A stretch of 64,000 bases of DNA from Oscillibacter sp. PC13 (GCF_900115635.1 NZ_FOXE01000007.1:62001-126000); one strand, 5' to 3'; positions 16,381 through 25,070 are shown, numbered from the stretch's first letter. The notes: generated by a model from the letters alone, not told the origin. Numbers and translations: made by a program.

Positions 16381-16407
16381 AGCTTCGGGACATTTTGTCC
16401 CGAAGCT
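16381..16407. repeat. Perfect 12-bp inverted repeat in 340-bp spacer
   Basis: AGCTTCGGGACA (16381-16392), TTT loop, TGTCCCGAAGCT (16396-16407). It lies in the spacer 16287-16626 between the cysteine-rich protein and the XRE regulator. A degenerate relative (ACTTCGGGACACTTTGTCC...) is at about 19190-19215, beyond the resistance cargo. Apart from this repeat and the promoter at 16566-16594, I see nothing convincing in the spacer. Confidence 0.7.
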
Positions 16408-16565
16408 CGGTTCCTTGCGGTGCTTCCCCAGCCGGGGTATTCCTTTTTGGACGGTCATTCTGTTTTCAAGGTGCTGTCCATCGATGAACTATCCTAAGTC
16501 TACACCTAAATGACCGCCCGTCCCGTATATCCGAAAGGTAGGAAATCCGCCCGGAAAACTCCCTA

Positions 16566-16594
16566 TTTCCACGCTCTCGGAATTGTGGTAGAAT
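16566..16594 (+). promoter_or_regulatory. Promoter of the XRE regulator
   Basis: -35 TTTCCA (16566-16571), 17-nt spacer, extended -10 TGGTAGAAT (hexamer 16589-16594). It is 33 bp before the XRE start codon, whose RBS is AAGGAGGGAG. Confidence 0.55.
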
Positions 16595-16626
16595 GAAAGT
16601 AAGATTTGCAGACAAGGAGGGAGAAC

Positions 16627-17427
16627 ATGGAACTATCCATACAAGAACGCCTGAAAGACCTGCGTGTGGAGCGTGGCCTGACGCTGGAGCAGCTTGCGGA
16701 AGAAACCCATCTCTCCAAGTCTGCGTTAGGCAGCTATGAGGGGGACAAGTTCAAGGACATCAGCCACTATGCCCTTATCCAGCTGGCAAAGTTTTACGAA
16801 GTGTCCGTTGATTATCTGCTGTGCCGTTCTGAAACAAAAAATCACCCAAACGCCGATCTTGCAGACCTGCGTTTGAGTGATGATATGATTGAATTTTTGA
16901 AAAGCAGGCTGGTGGACAATTCCCTTTTGTGTGAACTGGCGACGCACCCGGATTTCCCCCGGCTCATGGCCGACCTTGAAATCTATGTGAACGGCGTAGC
17001 GGGAAAGCAGGTGCAGAGCGCAAACGCCATTGTGGACGCTGTGAGTGCAACGATTATGAAACAACACAATCCCGGCTTGACTGACCCGCAGCTGCGACAG
17101 CTTATCGCCGCCCACATTGACGACGACAGCTTTTGCCGCTATGTGATACAGCAGGACATAAACAAGATAGCCCTCGACCTGCGGGAAGCCCACAAGGACG
17201 ATTTTTTCAGCGTCCCGGAGGACAATCCTCTGGAAGATTTTTTGCAGACAGCCGAGGAAGCCGCTAAAGAGGACAGCGACCCGGAGCAGGCGGCTTTGGC
17301 GTTTATCTGTAAGCGGCTTAAACTGAATTACAAGAAGCTGTCTGAGGAAGAAAAGAAGTGGCTGAAAAAGATTGCACAGAAGTCGGACTTGCTGAAAAAT
17401 CCCAAGTCACAACGGGGACATAAATAA
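16627..17427 (+). CDS. XRE family helix-turn-helix regulator
   Basis: A 266-residue protein (MELSIQERLKDLRVERGLTL) starting 7 nt after AGGAGGGAG. Residues 5-65 form a Cro/CI HTH (LEQLAEETHLSKSALGSYEG, then YALIQLAKFYEVSVDYLL). The rest is a helical domain of about 200 residues ending in a Lys-rich tail. Similar regulators sit at the cargo end of Tn4451-like elements. It may control mobility genes or the adjacent cargo. The GC content is like the mobile element, unlike the AT-rich genes that follow. Confidence 0.8.
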   Translation: MELSIQERLKDLRVERGLTLEQLAEETHLSKSALGSYEGDKFKDISHYALIQLAKFYEVSVDYLLCRSETKNHPNADLADLRLSDDMIEFLKSRLVDNSLLCELATHPDFPRLMADLEIYVNGVAGKQVQSANAIVDAVSATIMKQHNPGLTDPQLRQLIAAHIDDDSFCRYVIQQDINKIALDLREAHKDDFFSVPEDNPLEDFLQTAEEAAKEDSDPEQAALAFICKRLKLNYKKLSEEEKKWLKKIAQKSDLLKNPKSQRGHK

Positions 17428-17474
17428 ACCAATAAATTACATGTTTAAGGACTTTAGGAGTTATATCATCGCTA

Positions 17475-18011
17475 ATGAAATACGCCATAGATTTTGCAAT
17501 TTTGTTATTGCTGTATATTCTTTATTTTTACAAAAGATGGAAAGCACAGGGAAAAGAAATCGTATTTATCAGGACAACAATGTATGTGTACCTTGCATTT
17601 GTTCTGTACTTTACTTTGATGCCTATAGCCACATCTTTACCACTTATTTTTAATCACCCGTATGTACCAATGAATATGGTGCCATTTATTGATGTATTAG
17701 AAGGGAGAGGCGATTTTTTCAAGCAAATCGGATTAAATGTCCTAATGACGATTCCGTTTGGTATCTTATTACCTATGAATACCAGGAAAAATTTTTCATC
17801 TGTTGTGATATATGCTTTTTTAATGAGCCTTTCCATCGAACTATTGCAACCACTTATTAATGGCGCAAGGTCATCTGATGTGACTGACATTATCACCAAT
17901 GTGTTAGGAGCCGTTATTGGCTATGTAATATACTTGCTCATAAAACCAAGGCTTAAAAAATTGAATAGACAAAGAAAAAATATATTTGAATTAAAAGATG
18001 GATACAAATAA
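17475..18011 (+). CDS. VanZ family membrane protein
   Basis: A 178-residue protein with four or five membrane helices and the VanZ-type central motif (PMNMVPFIDVLEG, NVLMTIPFGILLPM, then SLSIELLQ and RSSDVTDIITNVLGAVIGY). In Tn1546 VanZ gives low-level teicoplanin resistance, but most homologues have no proven role. Strongly AT-rich compared with the flanking element genes, a sign of separate acquisition. It has a GGAG-like site at unusually long spacing (about 14 nt), so expression may be weak. No vanHAX genes are nearby, so glycopeptide resistance is not implied. Confidence 0.82.
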   Translation: MKYAIDFAILLLLYILYFYKRWKAQGKEIVFIRTTMYVYLAFVLYFTLMPIATSLPLIFNHPYVPMNMVPFIDVLEGRGDFFKQIGLNVLMTIPFGILLPMNTRKNFSSVVIYAFLMSLSIELLQPLINGARSSDVTDIITNVLGAVIGYVIYLLIKPRLKKLNRQRKNIFELKDGYK

Positions 18012-18106
18012 CAAAGCCAGCCGAGCCAGTCTTTGCTGATGGGTAATCAAGGCGGGAAAGCCCTAAAATGGTTTCACACCTATTTCAATAATTGGAGGAG
18101 ATAAAA

Positions 18107-18973
18107 ATGAGATCAGAAAAGGAAGTTTATGATATTGTTTTGAATTTTGCAAAAACAGACAAACGCATTCGCATGGTTACTTTGGAAGGATCTAGAACAA
18201 ATACAAATATTCCGCCTGATGATTTTCAGGATTTTGATATTACTTTTTTTGTTACGGATATGGACAGCTTCACAAGTGATGATAAATGGCTAGATATATT
18301 TGGTGAAAGGTTGATTCTGCAAAAGCCGGAAGATATGGAATTATTTCCAGCTGTAGAAAAGGGATTTTCATATTTAATGCTGTTTACTGATGATGTTAAG
18401 ATAGATTTAACTTTGCTGCCGCTGGAACTGATAGACGAGTATTTTACATGGGATAAACTGGTAAAGTTACTGTTGGATAAAGACAACCGTATCGTAAAGC
18501 CGCCAATACCAACGGATATAGACTACCACTTGCAGAAGCCTACTCAAAGAATGTTTGACGATTGCTGTAATGAATTTTGGAATACTACAACATATGTAGT
18601 AAAGGGCTTATGCCGCAAAGAAATTCTTTTTGCTATTGACCATATGAATGATATAGTACGAAAAGAATTGCTTCGCATGATTTCCTGGCTGATTGGTATC
18701 AAACAGGGATTTCATTTCAGTTTGGGAAAAAACTATAAATTTATGAAGCAATATGTCCCAGAGGAATTGTGGGAACGACTTATGTCCACTTATAATATGG
18801 ATTCCTATCCCCATATGTGGGAATCCTTTGAACAATGTATGGCATTGTTCCGGGAGGTTTCGTCAGAAGTGGCATGCCAGTTGGATTACCAGTATCCACT
18901 ATATGATGAAAAAATCAGTAATTATGTGATTCGGCAAAAGAAAAAATATGGCATTGAAGATGATAACAAATAA
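18107..18973 (+). CDS. ant(6): Aminoglycoside 6-adenylyltransferase, ANT(6) type
   Basis: A 288-residue protein starting MRSEKEVYDIVLNFAKTDKR, with GGAGGAG before the ATG at 18107. The nucleotidyltransferase active site is visible (TLEGSRTN, then QDFDITFFV with the paired Asp), followed by KPEDMELFP, KIDLTLLPLE and the conserved CCNEFWNTTTYVVKGLCRKE. Known activity: transfers AMP to the 6-hydroxyl of streptomycin, giving resistance. The sequence seems closer to ANT(6)-Ib than to aadE/ANT(6)-Ia from memory. AT-rich like the vanZ gene, so the two probably arrived together. Length is full for the family. Confidence 0.92.
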   Translation: MRSEKEVYDIVLNFAKTDKRIRMVTLEGSRTNTNIPPDDFQDFDITFFVTDMDSFTSDDKWLDIFGERLILQKPEDMELFPAVEKGFSYLMLFTDDVKIDLTLLPLELIDEYFTWDKLVKLLLDKDNRIVKPPIPTDIDYHLQKPTQRMFDDCCNEFWNTTTYVVKGLCRKEILFAIDHMNDIVRKELLRMISWLIGIKQGFHFSLGKNYKFMKQYVPEELWERLMSTYNMDSYPHMWESFEQCMALFREVSSEVACQLDYQYPLYDEKISNYVIRQKKKYGIEDDNK

Positions 18974-18996
18974 AATTTTTTCAATCGAAAAAATTT
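18973..18996. terminator. AT-rich inverted repeat after ant(6)
   Basis: AAATTTTTTC (18973-18982) and GAAAAAATTT (18987-18996) form a perfect hairpin with a 4-nt loop directly at the ant(6) stop codon. It is low in GC, so it is a weak terminator at best. Confidence 0.4.
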
Positions 18997-19571
18997 ATTT
19001 TGATTATTCAATTTTGAAAAACTGAATACCTCAAAATCAGAAAGAACGCGGACAAGCACTTTGAGGGATTGGCCGCCTTGTCCACCCATTCAGTGGGACG
19101 GCGGGTGGCGGTCAAGGCCGGGTGTAAACCCGTTCATTTCAGCCTTGACGGTTACCCGCTGTCCTGTTACTTTTCCGGGAGTGTAGCCACAACTTCGGGA
19201 CACTTTGTCCACAAGTCGGAGCGTAGGGCGATGAACGGGGGCTTTCATATACGCCCTGTCTGCTGTTGAAACCAGACCTGCGCTTACGGCTCCACGCCAC
19301 ACAAGCACAGCCCTGTTTTCCTGCCGCTTCAAATGCCCTTGCCCTCCCCGGCGGCAACGGCATTTTCACGGCAACGCCGACAGAGCGTATAACACACTAC
19401 ACTTTGCTTCGCAAAGTCGTGTGCCAAATGGGGGCGTTGCCCCCTTTGGAAACCCCCACAAGAAAAGGCGGTACGCTACCCCTCCACGGGGCGCATACCG
19501 CCTTTTCTTGTTATCCAGCCCTCCGGCTGTATCGGTTGAGCAAAAGTCAGCGTGGGATTGATGTGGTATCT
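18997..19571. other. Non-coding mobile-element end region
   Basis: A 575-bp stretch between ant(6) and the broken XRE gene. It returns to the higher GC of the mobile element after about 19040. Open frames exist on both strands but none has a convincing ribosome site or recognisable domain. It holds the degenerate CTTCGGGACA repeat (about 19190-19215) and the hairpin at 19458-19511. Confidence 0.5.
19458..19511. terminator. Long hairpin near the element end
   Basis: ACAAGAAAAGGCGGTA (19458-19473) pairs perfectly with TACCGCCTTTTCTTGT (19496-19511). The T-rich arm makes it terminator-like in both directions; it may insulate the element from the host chromosome. Confidence 0.65.
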
Positions 19572-19709
19572 TTATCTAAGTGAACCCCCGCGTTCCCACT
19601 TACTGACGGCCTGGACGCTGACATGCAGTGCCTCCGCCATGTATCGCTGTGTCCAATTCCGTTCCATCCGCAGGCGCAGAATCAATGCGCCAGTCTCTTT
19701 GCTGTCCAT
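19572..19709 (-). pseudogene. Truncated XRE helix-turn-helix gene
   Basis: A 45-residue frame from the ATG at 19709 (AGGTGAG upstream): MDSKETGALILRLRMERNWT, then the HTH RYMAEALHVSVQAVSKWERG. It stops after GGSLR, directly after the recognition helix, while intact homologues continue for at least another 15 residues of HTH plus a long C-terminal domain. The lost 3' part and the change of gene content at this point suggest that the mobile element's end or a deletion cut this host gene. A functional mini-HTH protein is less likely. Confidence 0.6.
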
Positions 19710-19902
19710 CGTACTCACCTCATTTATCAGCATACCCGATTCCAGAGGATTTTGCAATCAACGCTGCGTTGAATTGCGCTTTAACGCACCAACCGAAGAT
19801 TTTTCCTCTATGCAAAACGGACCGTCATTTATCCGCTGATACCAAATTTCTTGGACAGTTTTCCAAATTTGCAAGTTAAAGTGCTTTTCCTTGCAAAATT
19901 AC

Positions 19903-19931
19903 TTTTCAACAATTTGGATTTGTGCTATATT
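19903..19931 (+). promoter_or_regulatory. Possible promoter of the aconitase operon
   Basis: TTTTCA (19903-19908), 17-nt spacer, TATATT (19926-19931), about 50 bp before the aconitase start. The -35 match is weak, but this AT-rich patch is the only promoter-like sequence in the spacer 19710-19982. Confidence 0.35.
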
Positions 19932-19982
19932 ATTCTGCAAGATAACTCCGGCGAAAGCCGTGATGATCAGGAGGTCGCACAC

Positions 19983-22223
19983 ATGATCACGCTCCACGAA
20001 AATGGCGTATTTCTGACCGGCGGTGTCCCTTGTAACGCCGCATCCCTTTCCCCGGCGGAGGGCCGCAGGCAGACCATGGCCTACAAAATTCTCCAGGCTC
20101 ATAATACCTCCGGCGATCCGTCAAAGCTGAAAATCCGCTTTGATGCCATGGTGTCCCACGATATTACCTATGTTGGCATTATCCAGCAGGCCCGGGCCTC
20201 CGGTATGACGGAATTTCCCATTCCTTATGCACTGACCAACTGCCACAACAGTCTTTGCGCAGTGGGCGGCACCATCAATGAGGATGACCATGTCTTTGGC
20301 CTGTCCGCCGCCAAAAAATACGGCGGTATCTATGTGCCCGCCAACCAGAGCGTCATTCACTCCTATGCAAGAGAGCAGCTGGCAGGCTGCGGAAAAATGA
20401 TTTTGGGCTCTGACTCCCACACCCGGTACGGCGCCCTGGGCACCATGGCGGTGGGCGAGGGTGGCCCCGAACTTGCCAAGCAGCTTCTGAAAAACACTTG
20501 GGACGTCAATTATCCCGAGGTGGTTCTGGTCTATCTCACCGGTACGCCCAAGCGTGGCGTCGGCCCCCACGACGTTGCCATTGCCTTGGTAAAAGCTACG
20601 TTTGAAAATGGTTTTGTCAACAACCGGGTGCTGGAATTTGCCGGTCCCGGCATTGCAGCTCTCCCCATTGACTTTCGCAACGGCATCGATGTGATGACCA
20701 CGGAGACCACCTGCCTCTCCTCTATTTGGGAAACGGACGCCGTAACAGAAGGCTTCTATCAAGCCCACCAGCGGCCGGAGGATTACCTGCCCCTCCATCC
20801 CGGCGAGGGGGCTTACTACGACCGGATGGTGACCATTGAGCTGGACAAGGTGGAATCCATGATTGCGCTGCCCTTCCACCCCTCCAATGCCTGGACCATC
20901 CACGAATTTCTGGAAAATGCAGACGAAATTCTCGCCGGGGTACAGGCGGATGCCCAGAAACGTTTTCCCAAGGCAAAAATTGACCTCTCCGGCAAGATCC
21001 ACGACGGCGGCGTTTGGGCCGATCAAGGCGTAATTGCCGGCTGCGCCGGAGGACTCTTTGACAACATCGACGAGGCGGCGGAGATTTTGAAGGACGGCTC
21101 CTGCGGAAACGGCTATTTCACGCTGGACGTCTATCCCACCAGCGTGCCCGTCAGTCTGGAACTGACAAAAATCGGCGCTACGACTGATCTGCTGGAGAGC
21201 GGCGCAGTAATCAAACCCAGTTTCTGCGGTCCCTGCTTCGGTGCCGGAGATGTGCCCTCCCACAACGGCCTGAGTCTGCGGCACACCACCCGGAACTTCC
21301 CCAACCGGGAGGGCAGCAAGCCCGGCGAGGGCCAGTTTGCCGGCGTGTGCCTGATGGACGCCCGCTCCATTGCCGCCACAGCCCGCTGCGGCGGCAGGAT
21401 TACCGCCGCCACGGACATCGACTATACGCCGGTTCGCCACGAGTATCACTTTGACAAGGGCGTTTACGACCGGCGTCTGTATTATGGCTTCGGCAAGGCG
21501 GATCCCAATGCGGAGTTGATTATGGGCCCCAACATCACCGACTGGCCGAAGATGCAGCCCTTGGCAGAAAACCTTCTGGTGGAGCTGGCGGCAGTGCTCC
21601 GGGACCCCGTCACCACCACCGATGAGCTGATTCCCTCCGGCGAAACCTCCTCCTATCGCTCCAATCCTTTGCGTCTGGCGGAGTTTACCCTCTCCCGCCG
21701 GGAGCCGGACTATGTGCCCCGGGCCAAGGCTGCGGCAGGTCTGGAAGCAGCACGGCTGGCCGGAGGCGCTCCGGAAGCGCTGCGGTCCATTTTGGACAGA
21801 GTTGGAGACGGATCCGCACTGCTGAACAACACCCAGTTCGGCTCCTGTGTGTTCGCCAACAAGCCCGGCGACGGTTCCGCCCGGGAGCAGGCGGCCAGCT
21901 GCCAGAAAGTTCTGGGCGGTTTTGCCAACATCTGCTACGAATTTGCCACCAAACGCTACCGTTCCAACTGCATCAACTGGGGCATTCTGCCCTTCACCAT
22001 CGACTGGGAAACGCCCTTCGACTATGCGCCCGGCGACTGCGTATTCATCCCCGGGATCCGGCAGGCAATTGAAACCGGCGCGGAAGACATTCCCGCCAAG
22101 GTTCTCCGAAAGAACGGCGAAGAGACGGAAATTCTCCTCCATGTGAGGGGGCTCACAGATGACGAGAAAGAGATCATCCTGGACGGCTGTTTGATGAATT
22201 ACTATGCAAAGAGGGTGAAATAA
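19983..22223 (+). CDS. Aconitate hydratase family protein
   Basis: A 746-residue Fe-S hydratase of the aconitase superfamily; the ATG at 19983 is preceded by AGGAGG and the upstream frame lacks a ribosome site. Typical elements: ILGSDSHTRYGALGTMAVGEGG, a probable cluster-binding segment SFCGPCFGAGD and a C-terminal swivel domain (NCINWGILPF). It belongs to the YbhJ-like hydratase branch rather than canonical AcnA/AcnB, as is common in Clostridia. The adjacent isocitrate dehydrogenase (1 nt downstream) supports citrate-to-isocitrate conversion for glutamate synthesis. No citrate synthase is in the window. The substrate is inferred from the neighbour. Confidence 0.85.
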   Translation: MITLHENGVFLTGGVPCNAASLSPAEGRRQTMAYKILQAHNTSGDPSKLKIRFDAMVSHDITYVGIIQQARASGMTEFPIPYALTNCHNSLCAVGGTINEDDHVFGLSAAKKYGGIYVPANQSVIHSYAREQLAGCGKMILGSDSHTRYGALGTMAVGEGGPELAKQLLKNTWDVNYPEVVLVYLTGTPKRGVGPHDVAIALVKATFENGFVNNRVLEFAGPGIAALPIDFRNGIDVMTTETTCLSSIWETDAVTEGFYQAHQRPEDYLPLHPGEGAYYDRMVTIELDKVESMIALPFHPSNAWTIHEFLENADEILAGVQADAQKRFPKAKIDLSGKIHDGGVWADQGVIAGCAGGLFDNIDEAAEILKDGSCGNGYFTLDVYPTSVPVSLELTKIGATTDLLESGAVIKPSFCGPCFGAGDVPSHNGLSLRHTTRNFPNREGSKPGEGQFAGVCLMDARSIAATARCGGRITAATDIDYTPVRHEYHFDKGVYDRRLYYGFGKADPNAELIMGPNITDWPKMQPLAENLLVELAAVLRDPVTTTDELIPSGETSSYRSNPLRLAEFTLSRREPDYVPRAKAAAGLEAARLAGGAPEALRSILDRVGDGSALLNNTQFGSCVFANKPGDGSAREQAASCQKVLGGFANICYEFATKRYRSNCINWGILPFTIDWETPFDYAPGDCVFIPGIRQAIETGAEDIPAKVLRKNGEETEILLHVRGLTDDEKEIILDGCLMNYYAKRVK

Positions 22224-22224
22224 C

Positions 22225-23442
22225 GTGGAGAAAATCAAAATGACGACGCCGCTGGTGGAGATGGACGGCGACGAGATGACCCGGATTCTCTGGAAGTGGA
22301 TTAAAGAAAAGCTTATTCTCCCCTTTGTGGATTTAAAAACGGAATACTATGATCTGGGCCTGCTGCACCGGAACGAGACCCAGGATCAGGTGACGGTAGA
22401 TGCCGCCAACGCCACCAAGCGCCTAGGCGTGGCTGTAAAGTGCGCCACCATCACGCCCAACAAGCAGCGGATGGAGGAGTACCCTCAGCTCACGGAGATG
22501 TGGAAATCCCCCAATGGCACCATCCGGGCCATTCTGGACGGCACCGCCTTTCGGGCCCCCATTGTTCTGCCCTGCATTCATCCGGTGGTGAAAAACTGGG
22601 AGGCGCCCATCACCATCGCCCGCCATGCTTATGGCGACATGTACAAGGCTGTGGATATGACCACGGAGGAGCCGGGCATCTGCACCATGACGTTCAAAGG
22701 GGAGAGCGGGGCTGAAAAAACGCTGACTGTTCAGAAGGTGGACGGCCCCGCCGTATGGCAGGGGCAGCACAATAAGGAGGCCAGCATCCGTGCCTTTGCC
22801 AAGAGTTGTTTCCAGTATGCCATTAATCAAAAGCAGGATCTGTGGTTCTCCACCAAGGACACCATCGCCAAAATTTATGACGGGGAGTTCAAGCGGATTT
22901 TTGAGGAGGAGTACGAACAGACCTACAAGGCGGAATTTGAAAAGCTGGGCCTGACCTACTTCTATACGCTGATTGATGACGCCGTGGCCCGCTGTATCCG
23001 TTCCAAAGGCGGCTTTATCTGGGCGCTGAAGAACTATGACGGAGACGTGATGAGCGATATGGTGGCCACCGCCTTCGGCAGCCTTGCCATGATGACCAGC
23101 GTGCTGGTCTCCCCCGACGGCACCATGGAGTTTGAGGCCAGCCATGGTACCGTCACCCGGCACTACTACAAGTATCTGCAGGGGGAGAAGACCTCTACCA
23201 ATCCCATTGCCACAATTTTTGCCTGGTCCGGCGCCCTTAAGCGCCGGGGTGAACTGGACGGACTGAAGGACTTGGCTGCGTTTGGCCAGGCCCTGGAGGA
23301 TGCCTCCCTGGAAACGCTGCTGGGCGGCATCATGACCCGTGATCTGATCGGCCTTGTGGACGAGGGCTTCCAAACAACCGCTGTCAACAGCGAGGAATTT
23401 CTGGATGCCATTGCCGGTCGGCTGGCGAAAAAGCTGGCGTAA
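22225..23442 (+). CDS. icd: NADP-dependent isocitrate dehydrogenase
   Basis: A 405-residue enzyme with a GTG start one base after the aconitase stop (an alternative ATG lies five codons in). The sequence is of the eukaryote-like, homodimeric type: MDGDEMTRILWKWIKEKLI, NATKRLGVAVKCATITP, KSPNGTIRAILDGTAFR and the metal site DGDVMSDMVATAFGS. It oxidises isocitrate to 2-oxoglutarate and makes NADPH. With aconitase it supplies 2-oxoglutarate, which the glutamate dehydrogenase at 28.6 kb can aminate. A strong terminator follows. Confidence 0.93.
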   Translation: MEKIKMTTPLVEMDGDEMTRILWKWIKEKLILPFVDLKTEYYDLGLLHRNETQDQVTVDAANATKRLGVAVKCATITPNKQRMEEYPQLTEMWKSPNGTIRAILDGTAFRAPIVLPCIHPVVKNWEAPITIARHAYGDMYKAVDMTTEEPGICTMTFKGESGAEKTLTVQKVDGPAVWQGQHNKEASIRAFAKSCFQYAINQKQDLWFSTKDTIAKIYDGEFKRIFEEEYEQTYKAEFEKLGLTYFYTLIDDAVARCIRSKGGFIWALKNYDGDVMSDMVATAFGSLAMMTSVLVSPDGTMEFEASHGTVTRHYYKYLQGEKTSTNPIATIFAWSGALKRRGELDGLKDLAAFGQALEDASLETLLGGIMTRDLIGLVDEGFQTTAVNSEEFLDAIAGRLAKKLA

Positions 23443-23449
23443 TTAAAAA

Positions 23450-23484
23450 AAGCACCCGCGCATCCAAAAGATGCGCGGGTGCTT
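23450..23484 (+). terminator. Intrinsic terminator of the acn-icd operon
   Basis: AAGCACCCGCGCATC (23450-23464), 5-nt loop, GATGCGCGGGTGCTT (23470-23484), then TT. The A-run before it makes it partly bidirectional. Confidence 0.88.
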
Positions 23485-23552
23485 TTCACTTCATCTGCCG
23501 TACAGCCAATAGGTGGCGACATTCCCGTCTCCCCGTCGGCATTCTCTGTATG

Positions 23553-23756
23553 TCACAGACTGCTCAAATCCGCCGCCGCGGCATCACCAGCGGCGGTGTT
23601 CTGGTTCAGCGCCTGCAGGGCGGCAATGGTGGACAGGGTTGTTCCCAGCTGCGTGAACAGCAATGCCAGCCGGGTCAGTTCCTCCTGGCTTTCCGCGCAT
23701 CTTGCGATGGCTGCCGCCGCGGCATAGACGCTGGCGCTCCACTCAATGGGGTCCAC
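23553..23756 (-). CDS. DUF6774 family small protein
   Basis: A 67-residue protein from a GTG at 23756 (AGGAGG 7 nt upstream); the frame extends further 5' without a ribosome site. It is Ala/Leu-rich and helical (SVYAAAAAIARCAESQEELT, LALLFTQLGTTLSTIAALQA) and matches the small DUF6774 family of Clostridia. Function unknown. It follows the DUF2812 genes on the same strand, with an 82-bp gap. Confidence 0.65.
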   Translation of the reverse strand: MDPIEWSASVYAAAAAIARCAESQEELTRLALLFTQLGTTLSTIAALQALNQNTAAGDAAAADLSSL

Positions 23757-23838
23757 AACTCCGCCTCCTCTCTTCCCTCTCCAGTCTATGAACAGATGGA
23801 ATTCCAATATGCCGGGCAGCGCCGCTGCCTTCATGCCG

Positions 23839-25056
23839 TTATGTACGGGCCAAAATGCCAGCCAGATACTCTCCGGCGTCCCGCAGATCTGCGGCGCCGT
23901 GGTAATAGAGCGTCAGTAGGGCATTTCCCTGGGCCGCCACGAGATATTGTGTGCAATACGTGTCTCCCTCCGCCCCCCGCTCCCGGGTCCACCAGAGGCT
24001 GTCCAGCCCTGCCGCCTCCGCAAAGGCCAAAGGCTCCCAGCTTCGCCAGCCGTCAAATTCCTCCAGCAGCTCCTCCTCCAGTCTGTCCGCCAGAGCGGGC
24101 GTCCGCAGGCGGTAGTACGCCATCTCTGCAAACACCTGCTCTCCATCCGGCAAGTCCGCATATTGGCGTGTCCAGTACATCTCCGGAGCAGGGGGCAGGG
24201 ACTTGCGGTCGGCGCTGAACCAATTGACCATATTCTCCGGGATTCCATCCAGTGCGGAGAGCTCCACCGTCACCACCTCCGGCCGGGGGCGGTCCTTCTC
24301 CCAGTCCATGGCCTCTTTGGTATGCTGGGGGAAGCTGGAACTGGTATAGCCCGCAGTCCCGGGAAAGGTGTACACCAGCTGCAGCACCAGAATCGCCACG
24401 GCTGTTCCGTAGGAAATCCAGGCCAGCCACAGCTGCCGGCGGTAGGGCCGGGGCCGCTCCAGGGGAATGCCGGCGGTGAGTGTTTTCCAAAGCCGGCGCA
24501 TGTTCCGCACATCCAGCCACAGCTCCACCAGAAGCAGCACCCAAAATGCGCTTCCAAGGAGCGGCCGCACCACCCATTCGGACCACCGGGTCTCCCGGAG
24601 AGCCTCCAGCAGCGTCATGTCCGCCACCATCCGGAGCGTGGCCGCAGCCAGTGCCAGCAGCACCAGAAGATACCCCGCCGTCTGCCAGAGCATCCGCCGT
24701 TTCAGATAGCGGTAGCCTTCCGCCTGCACCACCGGGTCGGTGTCCAGCTCCGGTGCCGCCGGGTCGGTGCACCGCCAGACACGGAACACCCCATTCAGCA
24801 CCCCCACATGCTCCCAGCCCAAATCCCGGTATAATGCTTCCCGCTCCGGATCCAGCGGCTCCTTCTTTTCGCTGATGGGCTGAAGGCGGTAGCGGCTCTC
24901 CCGGTGCTCCTCTCTCTGCCGCAGCACCCGGCCGCCGGAAATCCCCACCGCCCGGTATCCCTTTCTCTCCTCGTCCTCCAGCCAGGTTTCCACCGCCGCC
25001 ACATCATAGGCACTGACCGGCGGCAGCACTTTTTCCGGCGTCTGCTGTTCCGTCAT
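23839..25056 (-). CDS. DUF2812 domain membrane protein
   Basis: A 405-residue protein from the ATG at 25056 (MTEQQTPEKVLPPVSAYDVA). The N-terminal DUF2812 domain (about 15-115) ends in an aromatic motif (DLGWEHVGVLNGVFRVWRC). Then come two pairs of membrane helices (about 130-150, 165-190 and 230-250), an extracellular domain with PEMYWTRQYADLPDGEQVF, and a C-terminal predicted alpha/beta part. It is the second DUF2812 gene behind a PadR regulator, 14 nt after its paralogue. DUF2812-PadR pairs are widespread in Firmicutes and thought to be membrane stress modules; mechanism unknown. Confidence 0.8.
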   Translation of the reverse strand: MTEQQTPEKVLPPVSAYDVAAVETWLEDEERKGYRAVGISGGRVLRQREEHRESRYRLQPISEKKEPLDPEREALYRDLGWEHVGVLNGVFRVWRCTDPAAPELDTDPVVQAEGYRYLKRRMLWQTAGYLLVLLALAAATLRMVADMTLLEALRETRWSEWVVRPLLGSAFWVLLLVELWLDVRNMRRLWKTLTAGIPLERPRPYRRQLWLAWISYGTAVAILVLQLVYTFPGTAGYTSSSFPQHTKEAMDWEKDRPRPEVVTVELSALDGIPENMVNWFSADRKSLPPAPEMYWTRQYADLPDGEQVFAEMAYYRLRTPALADRLEEELLEEFDGWRSWEPLAFAEAAGLDSLWWTRERGAEGDTYCTQYLVAAQGNALLTLYYHGAADLRDAGEYLAGILART

Positions 25057-25070
25057 AGCCGAGCCCCCTC

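Noticed and set aside
16276-16458. 60-residue minus-strand frame upstream of the Cys-rich VLP gene
   Set aside because: No ribosome site, and it is low-complexity and built over the palindrome at 16381-16407.
17475-18011. Vancomycin resistance cluster
   Set aside because: Only a VanZ-like gene is present; no vanH, vanA/B, vanX, vanR or vanS nearby.
19069-19583. Frames on both strands in the element end (about 65-105 residues)
   Set aside because: No ribosome sites or domains; overlapping on opposite strands and broken by hairpins.
20121-22238. 705-residue minus-strand frame over aconitase
   Set aside because: Codon-bias shadow of the plus-strand hydratase, which has clear motifs.
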